Both the position numbers and the translations under genes were made by a program. The notes under the pieces were generated by a model. It did no database searches and was not told where the DNA came from. It saw nothing but the letters and a program-made list of their open reading frames with translations. This document shows, piece by piece, positions 9,034 to 18,600 of a DNA stretch of 64,000 bases. Source of the stretch: Streptococcus entericus DSM 14446 (lineage in GTDB: Bacteria > Bacillota > Bacilli > Lactobacillales > Streptococcaceae); contig NZ_KB904155.1 in the NCBI RefSeq assembly GCF_000380025.1, positions 1 to 64,000 of the forward strand. The letters run 5' to 3'. Position 1 is the first letter of the stretch. The number at the start of each line of letters is the position of its first letter.

Positions 9034-9333
9034 CTAACTCTCTTTTTTCTTACGAAACTGCTCTATTTTTTTCTCCAACTCATCCGTCTTCAGTTGTGCT
9101 CTAGCTTCTTCAATCTGTTCCTCAAGATTTGCTTCAGCTGGCATTCTAACCTCTGGTAGTTGAACAACTTCCCTCTCTAAAGAACCGTCTTTACCACCGA
9201 AGACAAGGTCAAGTAAGCATTCCACCTTGATTAACTCCTCCTCATTCATGGCTGATAGGGTGTGAATCAGAGACTTGAAGCGATCACTAGAGGGCTGACC
9301 AGTTGCTTCCTTTCCGAATAGTTTTCTAATCAT
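9034..9333 (-). CDS. small ICE protein, unknown function
   Basis: 99 aa, start ATG 9333 with AAGGAGC 7 bases upstream. The C-terminal third (ANLEEQIEEARAQL, ELEKKIEQFRKKKES) is charged and should form a coiled coil; no membrane segment or signal peptide. It is the last visible gene of the long minus-strand ICE operon, and its stop is 13 bases from the IS1216 remnant. No family recognised. The short hairpin AGTCC/GGACT (9021-9035) at its stop is joined directly to IS sequence. Confidence 0.65.
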   Translation of the reverse strand: MIRKLFGKEATGQPSSDRFKSLIHTLSAMNEEELIKVECLLDLVFGGKDGSLEREVVQLPEVRMPAEANLEEQIEEARAQLKTDELEKKIEQFRKKKES

Positions 9334-9357
9334 TTGCTTTGCTCCTTCTCATTGAAA

Positions 9358-9378
9358 AACAGCCCACAAGGGACTGTT
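9358..9378 (-). terminator. intercistronic hairpin with U-tract
   Basis: On the minus strand, AACAGtCCC, loop, GGGcTGTTTTT, between the stop of the 140-aa gene and the AAGGAGC of the 99-aa gene. One of a series of such hairpins in this operon. Confidence 0.6.
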
Positions 9379-9380
9379 TC

Positions 9381-9803
9381 CTAGTTAAGACTATCAATGG
9401 CCATAAGAATAGCCTTGATGGTTTTGACGGTTGTTTCTTTTTGAGACACCTGTTGCTGAATCTGCTTCAGTTGCTCTTGGTAGTTCTCCAGCTCCAACTG
9501 ATGGCCACTCAATAGCTGCGTAAGATGGGCCTTGTAAGAGGCTGTAATATCATCTTCTGAATCAGTCTGCGGCGGAGTTTCCTGCTCTCGTTTTACTTGC
9601 TCCTGGGCTTTTAGCTCTGGGGCTTGTTTCCCCTTATGGGCCTCAAAGGCTGCCGCGTAATCAATCGGCTCACTGGCCTTCTGCTCTGGAGCTGGCTTGC
9701 CAAATAGTGCTGCAATCTTGGCCCGTTCTTCTGCTGGGCTAGTTGTTGGTGTTTCTGTTGCATCTAACTGGCCATCAAAAGCCCATTCTTCGGTCTTAGT
9801 CAT
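9381..9803 (-). CDS. acidic ICE protein with C-terminal coiled coil
   Basis: 140 aa. The N-terminal half is low-complexity and acidic/Pro-Ala rich (ATETPTTSPAEERAKIAALF), probably disordered. The C-terminal 60 residues (LSGHQLELENYQEQLKQIQQ and on) form a Q/E-rich coiled coil. The start overlaps the preceding gene by 8 bases (GACCATGACTAA), with AGGATAG as ribosome site. Conserved in this ICE type by position, as I recall, but of unknown function; possibly an assembly or DNA-processing accessory. Confidence 0.65.
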   Translation of the reverse strand: MTKTEEWAFDGQLDATETPTTSPAEERAKIAALFGKPAPEQKASEPIDYAAAFEAHKGKQAPELKAQEQVKREQETPPQTDSEDDITASYKAHLTQLLSGHQLELENYQEQLKQIQQQVSQKETTVKTIKAILMAIDSLN

Positions 9804-10047
9804 GGTCTATCCTCATTTCTTCATTCTTTGTCTGACGGGGTCTATCACCTTGGGATAAGGACCCAAATGCCTTATCCAAGGCCTGGTCAAAGCTCAACTG
9901 ACTGTGAGCTTGTCGAGCCATAAAGCTACTAAACATGGCTTCCTGGAGCTGTTGTTGAAGCTCATCTAAACGATTCTGCTCCTTTATGACCCGTTCAGTC
10001 TGTTTAGCCACCTTATCCTCTAAGCGAGCCACCTGGCTCATACTCAT
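9796..10047 (-). CDS. small coiled-coil ICE protein
   Basis: 83 aa from ATG 10047 with AAGGAGG 7 bases upstream. Residues about 5-40 (VARLEDKVAKQTERVIKEQN and following) are heptad-like. No membrane segment, no metal motif. Translationally coupled to the downstream 140-aa gene. It resembles small DUF proteins repeatedly found next to the Toprim gene in streptococcal ICEs; the role is not known. Confidence 0.65.
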   Translation of the reverse strand: MSMSQVARLEDKVAKQTERVIKEQNRLDELQQQLQEAMFSSFMARQAHSQLSFDQALDKAFGSLSQGDRPRQTKNEEMRIDHD

Positions 10048-10104
10048 AGCATTTCCTCCTTCATCTATTTTTTCTAGCTTATCAAAGCCTTCTTGATTTT
10101 TTCA

Positions 10105-11208
10105 TCACAGGTCTAAGCTCATGGCAGAGCGGACAAGTACGGGCCCGTGTGGCAACCCCGCCTTGGCCTGGGCAATCATATCTTCCAGCTCAGGCTCCTT
10201 CCCTTGCCTGACCAAAACATCGTTCCAATCCGCCTTGTGCTGACCTGAAATAAGGGGTGGTAAATCAAGTTGGACGGGAAACCCCTGCTCCTTAAAGTTA
10301 GCCACAAACTCCCGTCCTGCTTCATCGTTATCAACGGCCAAGGTTATAACATGCTCATGGGTCTGAAAGAATGTCGTGGTATCCTTAACCAGCTCCAACA
10401 AATGGGATAAACGGTTATAATCCACATCATTATCTAGGAATTGAAAATCGCCACTTTCTTCAGAAACCAGTCTCAAAATATGATAGGCTACACAGGACTT
10501 CTTTAATCCCTCCATACCGACCAGACGAACATCACGCATCTCATGCTTGTGACACTCATAATAACTCATGGCATCAATGGCCGATTCGGTGAAAATTAGT
10601 CGCTTGGGTTGACCAAGTGTCAAACTAAATCCAATCGAGCCTTGACTGTCTTTCATCATCCTCTTTAAGCGGCCACGGGAATGGCGGCTCCAATCCTCCA
10701 CAATTCCTTGTAGATTAGCCCCTACGACCCTTCCGTGATGGTCTCTTAGCTTAAACACCACCACAGGCTCGGCTCCCTCTTTAGTGGGCAACAAGGCTTG
10801 AGCAAGCAGACCCTGGCGACCAAAGGTATTGATGGTATCATCAGATAAGCCTCTAACCTCTTTCAAATACTGCCTGGCTTCCAAAAAGCGATAATCTTCC
10901 TGATTGGACAAATAGTAGCGAAATGGCTCTAATCGTCTTGGCTTAACGTCCAACTCTGGAAAATCACCGGCCCTTAGAAAGTGCAGAGCCTCCTTAAAAG
11001 ACACCTCCGCCATCACTTGGACAAACCGAATGACATCACCCTGTAAGTCTCGTGAGAACCACTTGAAGGTGTTGGTGTCCGCAAAAATTTTGAAGGAGTC
11101 ATGGTCTGCGTGTTCATAAAGCTTTCCCGATAACTGTTTTAAAGGCACACCTAAGGCCCCTGCAACCTCCACGATTGATTTTTTCTTGATTTCTTCTAAT
11201 CCTGTCAT
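10105..11208 (-). CDS. Toprim-domain protein (primase-like)
   Basis: 367 aa from the second ATG (11208), 6 bases after AGGAG; the ATG at 11211 is in frame but too close. The N-terminal part (VAGALGVPLKQL ... FKWFSRDLQGDVIRFVQ) matches the DUF3991-type region that precedes Toprim in plasmid and ICE primase-like proteins. RLIFTESAIDAMSYY near residue 205 supplies the Toprim Glu and HVITLAVDNDEAGREF near 290 the DxD, so metal-binding residues are intact. No CHC2 zinc finger is visible. It may make primers for conjugative strand replication, but the precise activity is inferred. Confidence 0.8.
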   Translation of the reverse strand: MTGLEEIKKKSIVEVAGALGVPLKQLSGKLYEHADHDSFKIFADTNTFKWFSRDLQGDVIRFVQVMAEVSFKEALHFLRAGDFPELDVKPRRLEPFRYYLSNQEDYRFLEARQYLKEVRGLSDDTINTFGRQGLLAQALLPTKEGAEPVVVFKLRDHHGRVVGANLQGIVEDWSRHSRGRLKRMMKDSQGSIGFSLTLGQPKRLIFTESAIDAMSYYECHKHEMRDVRLVGMEGLKKSCVAYHILRLVSEESGDFQFLDNDVDYNRLSHLLELVKDTTTFFQTHEHVITLAVDNDEAGREFVANFKEQGFPVQLDLPPLISGQHKADWNDVLVRQGKEPELEDMIAQAKAGLPHGPVLVRSAMSLDL

Positions 11209-11226
11209 CATCTTCTCCTTTCAAAA

Positions 11227-11248
11227 AACAGGACATTTCTGTCCTGTT
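11227..11248 (-). terminator. intercistronic hairpin with U-tract
   Basis: Minus strand: AACAGGACA, 4-base loop, TGTCCTGTT followed by TTTT, 9-bp perfect stem. It sits between the stop of the VirB8-like gene (11253) and the ribosome site of the Toprim gene. Confidence 0.7.
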
Positions 11249-11252
11249 CGTC

Positions 11253-11900
11253 TTATGGTTTGGTTGTGGAAACAGGCAAATCAGGTACTGCCGATGTTGC
11301 CTGTGGGCTATTTGCCTTAGCTTGATTCAAGAGGTCATCCAGGGGCGTAGAATAACTCTGAATATGATTAACCAAAAGCTTATCTCCCACCTTTGAATAG
11401 CCCAGACGAAGTAAGCGTTTCTCAACTTGATTGGTCATGGCCTGCTCCTTTTTCTCCAGATCTGCCACATAAGTCACAGTATAGGACACTTCTACCAAGG
11501 CCTCTTGTTGGTTGGAATCCAGGAAAATCTGAGCTTCTGAATAACGATAGTCCAAAATATAATCCTTATATACCTGGTTCAGAGGCTCATCTTGTCGAGC
11601 CAGCTCCTCTCGGTAAGCTGAATCTGTTAGATAGGGCTTGATACGGCCATTATTCTCTCCCAGTTTTTCCTTGGTGTAATAATGGACGAGAAACTCCTCA
11701 ACCAGCTCCTGAGACAGCACAGAAGCCCTCTCCTTGTCGTGACGCTCTTTGGCCAATTGTTCTGCTTGCCTGGTAATCTCAACCTGATTGGCTCTAGTGA
11801 TACTTTGTTTGCCTAAGCTAAAGCCCATGGTCAGAAAGAATCCGACAATAAGAATTGTCCCAATCGCAAACATAATGACCTGTTTGGTCTTATCAATCAT
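11253..11900 (-). CDS. VirB8/TcpC-like conjugation protein
   Basis: 215 aa from ATG 11900 (AGAGGTATCACG upstream); a longer in-frame start is less likely. Residues about 5-27 are one membrane helix (VIMFAIGTILIVGFFLTMGF). A soluble outer domain follows: LVEEFLVHYYTKEKL, then RIKPYLTDSAYREEL, and a beta-rich half ending near VNHIQSYSTPL. One helix plus an NTF2-like domain is the layout of VirB8/TcpC assembly factors of Gram-positive type IV secretion. The call is structural inference, not a sequence match I can prove. Confidence 0.55.
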   Translation of the reverse strand: MIDKTKQVIMFAIGTILIVGFFLTMGFSLGKQSITRANQVEITRQAEQLAKERHDKERASVLSQELVEEFLVHYYTKEKLGENNGRIKPYLTDSAYREELARQDEPLNQVYKDYILDYRYSEAQIFLDSNQQEALVEVSYTVTYVADLEKKEQAMTNQVEKRLLRLGYSKVGDKLLVNHIQSYSTPLDDLLNQAKANSPQATSAVPDLPVSTTKP

Positions 11901-11974
11901 CGTGATACCTCTTTTCTTTTGTGATAAGCCAAGCATAACAAGAAACACTTGGGGCTTTTATCACAACAAAAAGA

Positions 11975-11992
11975 CACCAGTCAAAACTGGTG
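11975..11992 (-). terminator. intercistronic hairpin with U-tract
   Basis: Minus strand CACCAGT, 4-base loop, ACTGGTG followed by TCTTTTTG. It lies between the 99-aa membrane gene and the VirB8-like gene. Confidence 0.65.
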
Positions 11993-12006
11993 CCATCATC
12001 AAAGAT

Positions 12007-12306
12007 CTAGGCTAAGCGTTTATTGAAATAAGAACTTGTCCTCTTTACCAAGTAAAACAATAAGGCAAGATTCACTCCAATAAAAGCTGTTGTGAAACTG
12101 AATACCCCATTGTCCTGAATATCCTTCAGGAACAGTGCCGTCTCTGTAAGTAAAAGATAAAGACCATAAACCTCCACAAAAAGACCAAAGGCAACCAGCC
12201 CGATAATCACTAATCCCGTTGCTACAAGAAATAGGCGATACAATACCAGTCCCACCATACCAATAGCGACAAGAAATAAGAGCACTTGTCCAATTTCTTC
12301 TAACAT
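12007..12306 (-). CDS. small ICE membrane protein (99 aa)
   Basis: Three hydrophobic stretches: about residues 5-25 (VLLFLVAIGMVGLVLYRLFL), 28-53 and 74-90 (TAFIGVNLALLFYLVKR), so probably three membrane helices and a basic C-terminus. GAGGAGG is 6-7 bases before the ATG, and the upstream stop is 1 base away, so it is coupled to the 101-aa gene. Likely a membrane accessory of transfer; family tentatively one of the streptococcal ICE DUFs (DUF5966-like from memory). Confidence 0.65.
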   Translation of the reverse strand: MLEEIGQVLLFLVAIGMVGLVLYRLFLVATGLVIIGLVAFGLFVEVYGLYLLLTETALFLKDIQDNGVFSFTTAFIGVNLALLFYLVKRTSSYFNKRLA

Positions 12307-12307
12307 A

Positions 12308-12613
12308 CTAGGCCTCCTCTAATTGCCTACGATAGTAGTTGGCTTGGTCGCCATCAAGTGGCTCCAACCGTTCAATTAACTCAAGGTATTCTGCCCGAAC
12401 ACCACCGTCAAGGTCTGGGAAGGCATTCTCCCGATTACTCATGATAACCTCTAATTGACCTGTCAACTCACGGACAGAAAAGCTCCGGTCGCCTGTTGCA
12501 GTTTCGTATTGGATTTTCAGGTCCTGATAAGCCTCAACCTGCTCAGGAGTAGTGAAACCTTCACTCAGGAGGTTATCTAGTTGGGTTCTCATGTGTTCAA
12601 ATTGTTCTGTCAT
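12308..12613 (-). CDS. small ICE protein, unknown function (101 aa)
   Basis: Acidic, helical, soluble protein (MTEQFEHMRTQLDNLLSEGF ... YLELIERLEPLDGDQANYYR). AAAGGAAG lies 7-8 bases before the ATG. It lies 67 bases after the giant helicase gene and 1 base before the membrane protein gene. No catalytic motif seen. The gap before it shows no clear promoter. Confidence 0.6.
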   Translation of the reverse strand: MTEQFEHMRTQLDNLLSEGFTTPEQVEAYQDLKIQYETATGDRSFSVRELTGQLEVIMSNRENAFPDLDGGVRAEYLELIERLEPLDGDQANYYRRQLEEA

Positions 12614-12680
12614 TGTCCTACTTCCTTTCTCTTATACCTCCAGTTTACCGCGCTCAATCACTTTTGTCAGCTCACTGCTG

Positions 12681-15600
12681 CTAAATTTCTAAAGAAACTT
12701 GATCTGCTTTTTCAAGATTAGCCTCTGATTGCCCAAAGTAGGGAGCCATTGCCTCATCAATATCATCAACGTCTATCCCTGCTTCGATGAGAGGAGCCAA
12801 AACATCATACTGGGCTTTAACCTCTTGGTAGTGTTGCTCCTTGGGAAAGACCTTGTCTAATTCCTGTCGGGCAACCCTAGCTTTATCAACTAATTGCTGA
12901 GCGAGAACCTGCGTAGTCTCCATATCCTTACGAATATCGTCAATAATGTTGTTAATCCGTTGGATGGTTCCCAGCGGTGAAGACATGGTGAGAGAGACAG
13001 AATACTGGTTATCCCCCACGACCCTCACGGTGAGGGTATCTGGTAATGGCTCGCTAAACTTCCTGGTCAAGGCTTTGAGACTAAAACCACGATAGGTTGC
13101 GAGGGTCTTTACTTCAGGTGTTTCTGAGCGATTCTGACGGAGCAACTGGTGAAGATACTCCCCTGCTTCTGTTTTGTCAGAATAGGTTTGGCTACCAAAA
13201 CTCATACTGAAGTCCTGGCCCTTGGTAGTCTCTGACTTGATAATATCCTGCTCATATTGGGTCAATCGTTTCTCCATCGGAGGCAAGTCCTGCTCAACCT
13301 TCCTGATGGTATAGCGATAATTGTCCTTTGTACGGTCAAAAGCTCGTCTCTCGTTCTCTAAAAGCCCCAGCTCATTCTCCAACTCCATCTTGAGTTTGAG
13401 GTAGGGATTTCCAGTCGCTAGAGCCTTAAAGTCAGAGGCCGTCATGGTTTGCTCATCAATGTCATCCGCAGACCGAACAGGGTCTTTAGAGGTCATGATT
13501 TGGGTAATGTACTTGAGCTTGTTTTCCTGGGTCTGCCACAAGTAATTGTCAAAAGACCCTTTGGTAATGTAGTGATAGATGTCAACGTTCTGGTGTTGAT
13601 TGCCTTGACGGATTAGACGGCCATTTCGCTGCACAATATCACTTGGTCTCCAAGGCACGTCCAAATGATGGACAGCTTTCATCTTGGCCTGAACGTTGAG
13701 ACCTGTTCCACCTTTTTCCGTTGAGGCCATGAGCACCCTAACCTCACCACTATTAACTTGTCGAGATAGGCTATTGCGTTTGTCATCGGTATTAGCGTCA
13801 TGCACAAAGGCAATCTGACTGGCAGGAATACCTCGGTCAATCAAGAGTGATTTGATTTCGTTATAGATGTCAAAGGTTTCTCCATCTTTCTTGGGTGTGC
13901 CAATATCAGAGAAAATCATCTGGGTACTTTCTGTCGCCATGTTTTCCCGATAAATTCGCTCCACATTATCCACCACCTGAAGAATTTTTTGATTGTCAGA
14001 CAACTTATAGTAGGGGTCAATCAACCGCATGTCAATCGCCAGTTTCCTTGCCTCGCCTGTAATTTTTAGCATGTTGTCCTTACTTGGGTCAACCTGACCT
14101 GACTTAATTGCCTCAGACCGTTCTACCAACTCTTCCAAATAGAGTTTCTGATTCTCGGTCAACTCACTCTCAACGGGAATAATCCTGGCCTCTGGCACAG
14201 GCAAATCAAGCATATCTGAGGTTTGAATATCAGCCGTCTCACGGTACATTCTCATCAACTCAGGTAGGTTGACAAACTTCTTAAACCGTTTCTTAGGCTG
14301 GTACTTGTCTCCAGTTGGGGCAAGCTCCATAGAGTTCTCAATCAAGCCAAAGGTACCAACCCAAGAATCAAAATGCGAGACCTGGTAACGGTCTAAAACA
14401 TCCGGTTGAACATAGGACATCATGGTATATAGCTCACTAATAGAGTTTGACACAGGGGTCCCCGTCGCAAAGATAATGTTTCTGTTGTCATGTTCAGACT
14501 GGATATGGCGAACCTTCATCTCCATGTCAATGTTCTTCTTGGCGGTGATATTGGTAATGCCAGCCACATTTCCCAATCCCGTCACAGGGCGGATATTTTT
14601 GAAATGATGGGCCTCATCCACAAAGAGGCAGTCAATCCCCAAATTCTCAAAATCAATAAAGGTATCCTGATCAATCTTTTGGAGTTTTTCAAGTCGTTCC
14701 TCTAGGCCTCTAATAGCCCGTTCTGATTCTTTAACCGTGTAGCTGTTCTCACTAGAGCTATAAATCTCTCTCAGTTCGTCCAGCTTGTCGATGATAAAAG
14801 CCACTTGACTTTCCCTACTCATGGGGATTTTTTCAAATTGGCTGTCTCCGATAACAATAGCATCATAGTCACCCGTAATAATCCGCGAGACAAACTGTTT
14901 CCTCTTGGCTTTGGCAAAGTCTTTTTTCGTGGTCACAAAGACCTTCTTGGTAGGGAAGAACTTGAGAATCTCCTGCCCAAACTGAGCAGTCAAACTAGAC
15001 GGCACCACATAGAGCGGCTTATGAACCATACCCAATTCCTTGAGCTTAAAACCAGCCCCAAGCATGGTCAAGGTCTTTCCTGACCCCACCTCATGAGCCA
15101 AAAGTGCCCGTTTCTCCTCCACAATCCGCTGAATGGCATGGCGTTGGTGCGGTCTGAGGTCAATGTTCTTGGCCAGCCCATCAATGGTTAGGTTAGTCCC
15201 ATCATAGGACTTAGAGACGGTGCGATTAAAAAGGTTATTATAGGCATTTTCTATCCGAACCTGAGCCTCACTTGAGCCTTCCACATATTTCTTGAAAAGC
15301 TCCTGTAAGTCGGCTTCTTTTGACCGTAAGAGGGCTGTCTTTTCAACATCAGTCACATACTTTTGTTTCCCATCTTCTACAATAGCCTTAGTAATGGTTG
15401 GCTGATTGGAGTTCAGTAAGTTCTCAAAGATTTTCCGACCATTATTATATCTGGAACCTGAAACACCCAAGGCTTCTTCTTTGGCGGTCACATAAAACTT
15501 GAGGAACTGATTTTGAAGATGGAATGAACCGTCCACCTGACTTTCGTTAATAACTTCCCACAGCCGATGATCATCGAATGACAACTCCTTACCTAAAAAT

Positions 15601-18600
15601 GTTTCAAAGGCAAATTGACCATAGACTTCTTGTGGAATCCAACGTGAACCTATACGGTAAGCAATATCAGCCAGACCAATTCTCGGAGGTCGAACAGCCT
15701 CTAAGAGGTCTTGATAATGACGCCAATCAGTCCAAGGGTTCTCTTGCTTGGCCAAGAGGTCAACTTGGTCCAGCTTATCAATAATATCCCCTGATAAGAA
15801 TTCCTGGCGAGAGACATAAAGACGATTTCCCCTAAGAGCCTCATCAGGTGCCAAAAGGATTAACTCACCCAACTCCTCAATCAGCTCTTCATCTGACTTA
15901 TCAGGATAAAGACTAAGCATAAATGGAAAATCAACACCACGACCTTCCGCCAAACTGGCATTGAGGGCGTCTTGAGCAGTCGTTACCCTTGATAACACTT
16001 TCTCTGGTCTAACCAGGGCTTTTTCAAAGGCCAATGACTTTTTATACTTGACCTTTTTATCAACCGGATCGATATACTCATCTTCTAAACTGGCTAGAAG
16101 GGAATATTTATCATCACTATCAAAGAGGTTACGATTGACGCTGGCGTTGAGATAGCCATGCTTTTTAACAAAGCGGTCATAGAGGTGGTTGAGGTCTGCC
16201 AAGAGTAAAGCAAACTCCTGCTGGTCATAGTTATAATCTCGTTGCAGGTCAATCATGGCCTGATAGGTGTCTCTAATATCGACCATGCCCTTAATGCGAG
16301 CTACTTCCTTCTCAGATAACGGTCCCTCGTAGAAGACTGTTTTCTTATACAATCCCTTATAGCGACCAGTCTTACTTGCTTCAGGAGACAAATAAACATC
16401 GATCGCCTCATCATCACTTAAATTCATGGCTAGAAAACGCTCAACCGTCGCTGGAGAGTGTTTAGAATCAAAGGCTTCAAAAGTCCCATCTTGATGAACA
16501 TAATAGCTAATCTCTTCGGTCTGTGACCCCACACGAATCCCATCACGGTCACGGTAATAAATGGTATCACCGACATAGCCAAAGCTATACAAGTCTAAAG
16601 TCTCTGCTATGGTTGTTGGGACAGAATGATCAACGACCTTTTCTGCTAAGACTTGGGGATTGATGAAGACATCTGGCTTAATGGTTGGTGCTGAGACCTG
16701 GTCAAAAGCCTGCCGAATAGCTGGCAACACCTCCTCAGGGTCTCCTTTAACTGTCAGGGTTCCCCCATTGAAATTCCTCACGGCATAGGTCCCCAAGACC
16801 TGCGAATTATTGCTACCATCAAAATAAGGGTTTAACCATATACGGTCGTCCTCACTAAAGCGAACAGCTCCTGAAAAGGCCAAGTCATCTAGTTGATAAC
16901 CCTTGTCTAAAGCCTTTTGGAAAAAGAGAATATCAGACGTCACGTTGGTCCCAGCGATAGCCTTAAAAGCAGTATCCGGTAAACGAACACCTCCAAGGAA
17001 TGTTGTTGTGTCTTTTATATCTTGTAGAACATTATCGACACGTTTATCCATCGTCCCGATTGAGGAAATCACCACGACTTGTCCACCATCATGAACCACA
17101 TCAAGAGACTTCTTGATAAAGTAATCGTGAATCATATAAGGCTTGTCATAGCGATTATCCGCTATCCGAAAATTGCCAAAAGGGATATTAGACATGACCA
17201 AATCAAAACTATCGGGTTGGAAGGGCACTTCCTCAAACCCTTGGACAAAAATACGGGCATTGGGGTGGAGTTGTTTGGCAATGGCCCCTGTGATACCATC
17301 AAGCTCTACCCCGTAGAGTTCGCTTTTCACTTTGAGATGAGGAGGCATGGCCGCAAAGAAATTCCCCGTTCCCATTGACGGGTCCAAGACACGACCCCCT
17401 GAAAAGCCATCAGCCTCAAGTTTTTCCCACATAGCCCTAATAATAGCTGGGTCGGTGTAGTAAGCCGTTAAGGAGCTCTGCTTCATGTCCGAATACTCCT
17501 TATCAGTAACCAGTTCTCGGAGCTGGTCTCGCTCAGCGGCGTAGGCTGAATTATACTCATCAAAGAAACTATTGGCTAGGCCACCCCAACCCACATATTT
17601 GGCCAAAACTTCTTGTTCTTCAAAACTAGCCTGTCGCCCATGTTTCTCTAGGTCTTTTACCAGGGCAATGGCTGCCAGGTTCGCCTCAATCTTTGCCCGC
17701 GTTCCTTTGGGATAAAAGGCAGTTAAATCATCTGGAAAGACAAAGTCATCAGCTGGCTTTGGCTCTTGGTCATCCACAACAGGCTCGTTTTGAGCAGAAT
17801 TTTGATTCAAGGACGCTTCTGTGACCTCATCATGCCCTTGGTCTAACACAGGCTCAACTTTCTCCTCAACCTCTTGGTCTGAAAGAGATTCCGTTGAATT
17901 GTCATCTAGGAAAGAAAAAAGGTCAAATTCATCAGGATTGCCTGTTTGGGCCACCTTAGCTTCCACACTAATAGGTGAGACATTTTCTGGCCGATAAACA
18001 AGCTGGCTCTTTTCCAATGCATCAAGCGATCCGACATAAAATACAGGACTGTGTGGCACATCATCATCGGGTAAAGCGGCTAACTCAACTCTAATCCGTC
18101 CCTGGTCTTCCCAAATCCCTGCGACCTCAAACAGGTGATTGCCATAATGAGCTAAACTCCCCAAAGGGTAGATTCTATGAACCTGTTCCTTGAGTTCCGA
18201 CAAGCCATCATCAGAGGCAATCTCCTGTTCTTTAGCCTGAATAACAGGCTGTGGTTCTTCAGGGTGATAGGGCACGACCCGACCGTCCAAATCGCTCATG
18301 GAACTAACATATAATACAGGATTGAGTTCAAGGTACCCACGAGCATCATTGATAAGCTCCAGTCTTACCTGATTATCCTCCTTATCGACGGCAATAACCT
18401 TAAAAACCGTGTCTTTATAGGTGACAAGACTACCAAGTGGGTAAACTGCCTGGGCTTGCTCAAAAAATTCTTGCAACCTCCTATCAGTCTCAACTGTCCT
18501 AATCTGTGAATTTGCTTCTTCCAAAAGAATTTTCGCTTCCTTATCAGGATTAGTTTCTCTTAAAACCTCGTAAGTCTTGAAAATCTCTGAGCTCAACTCA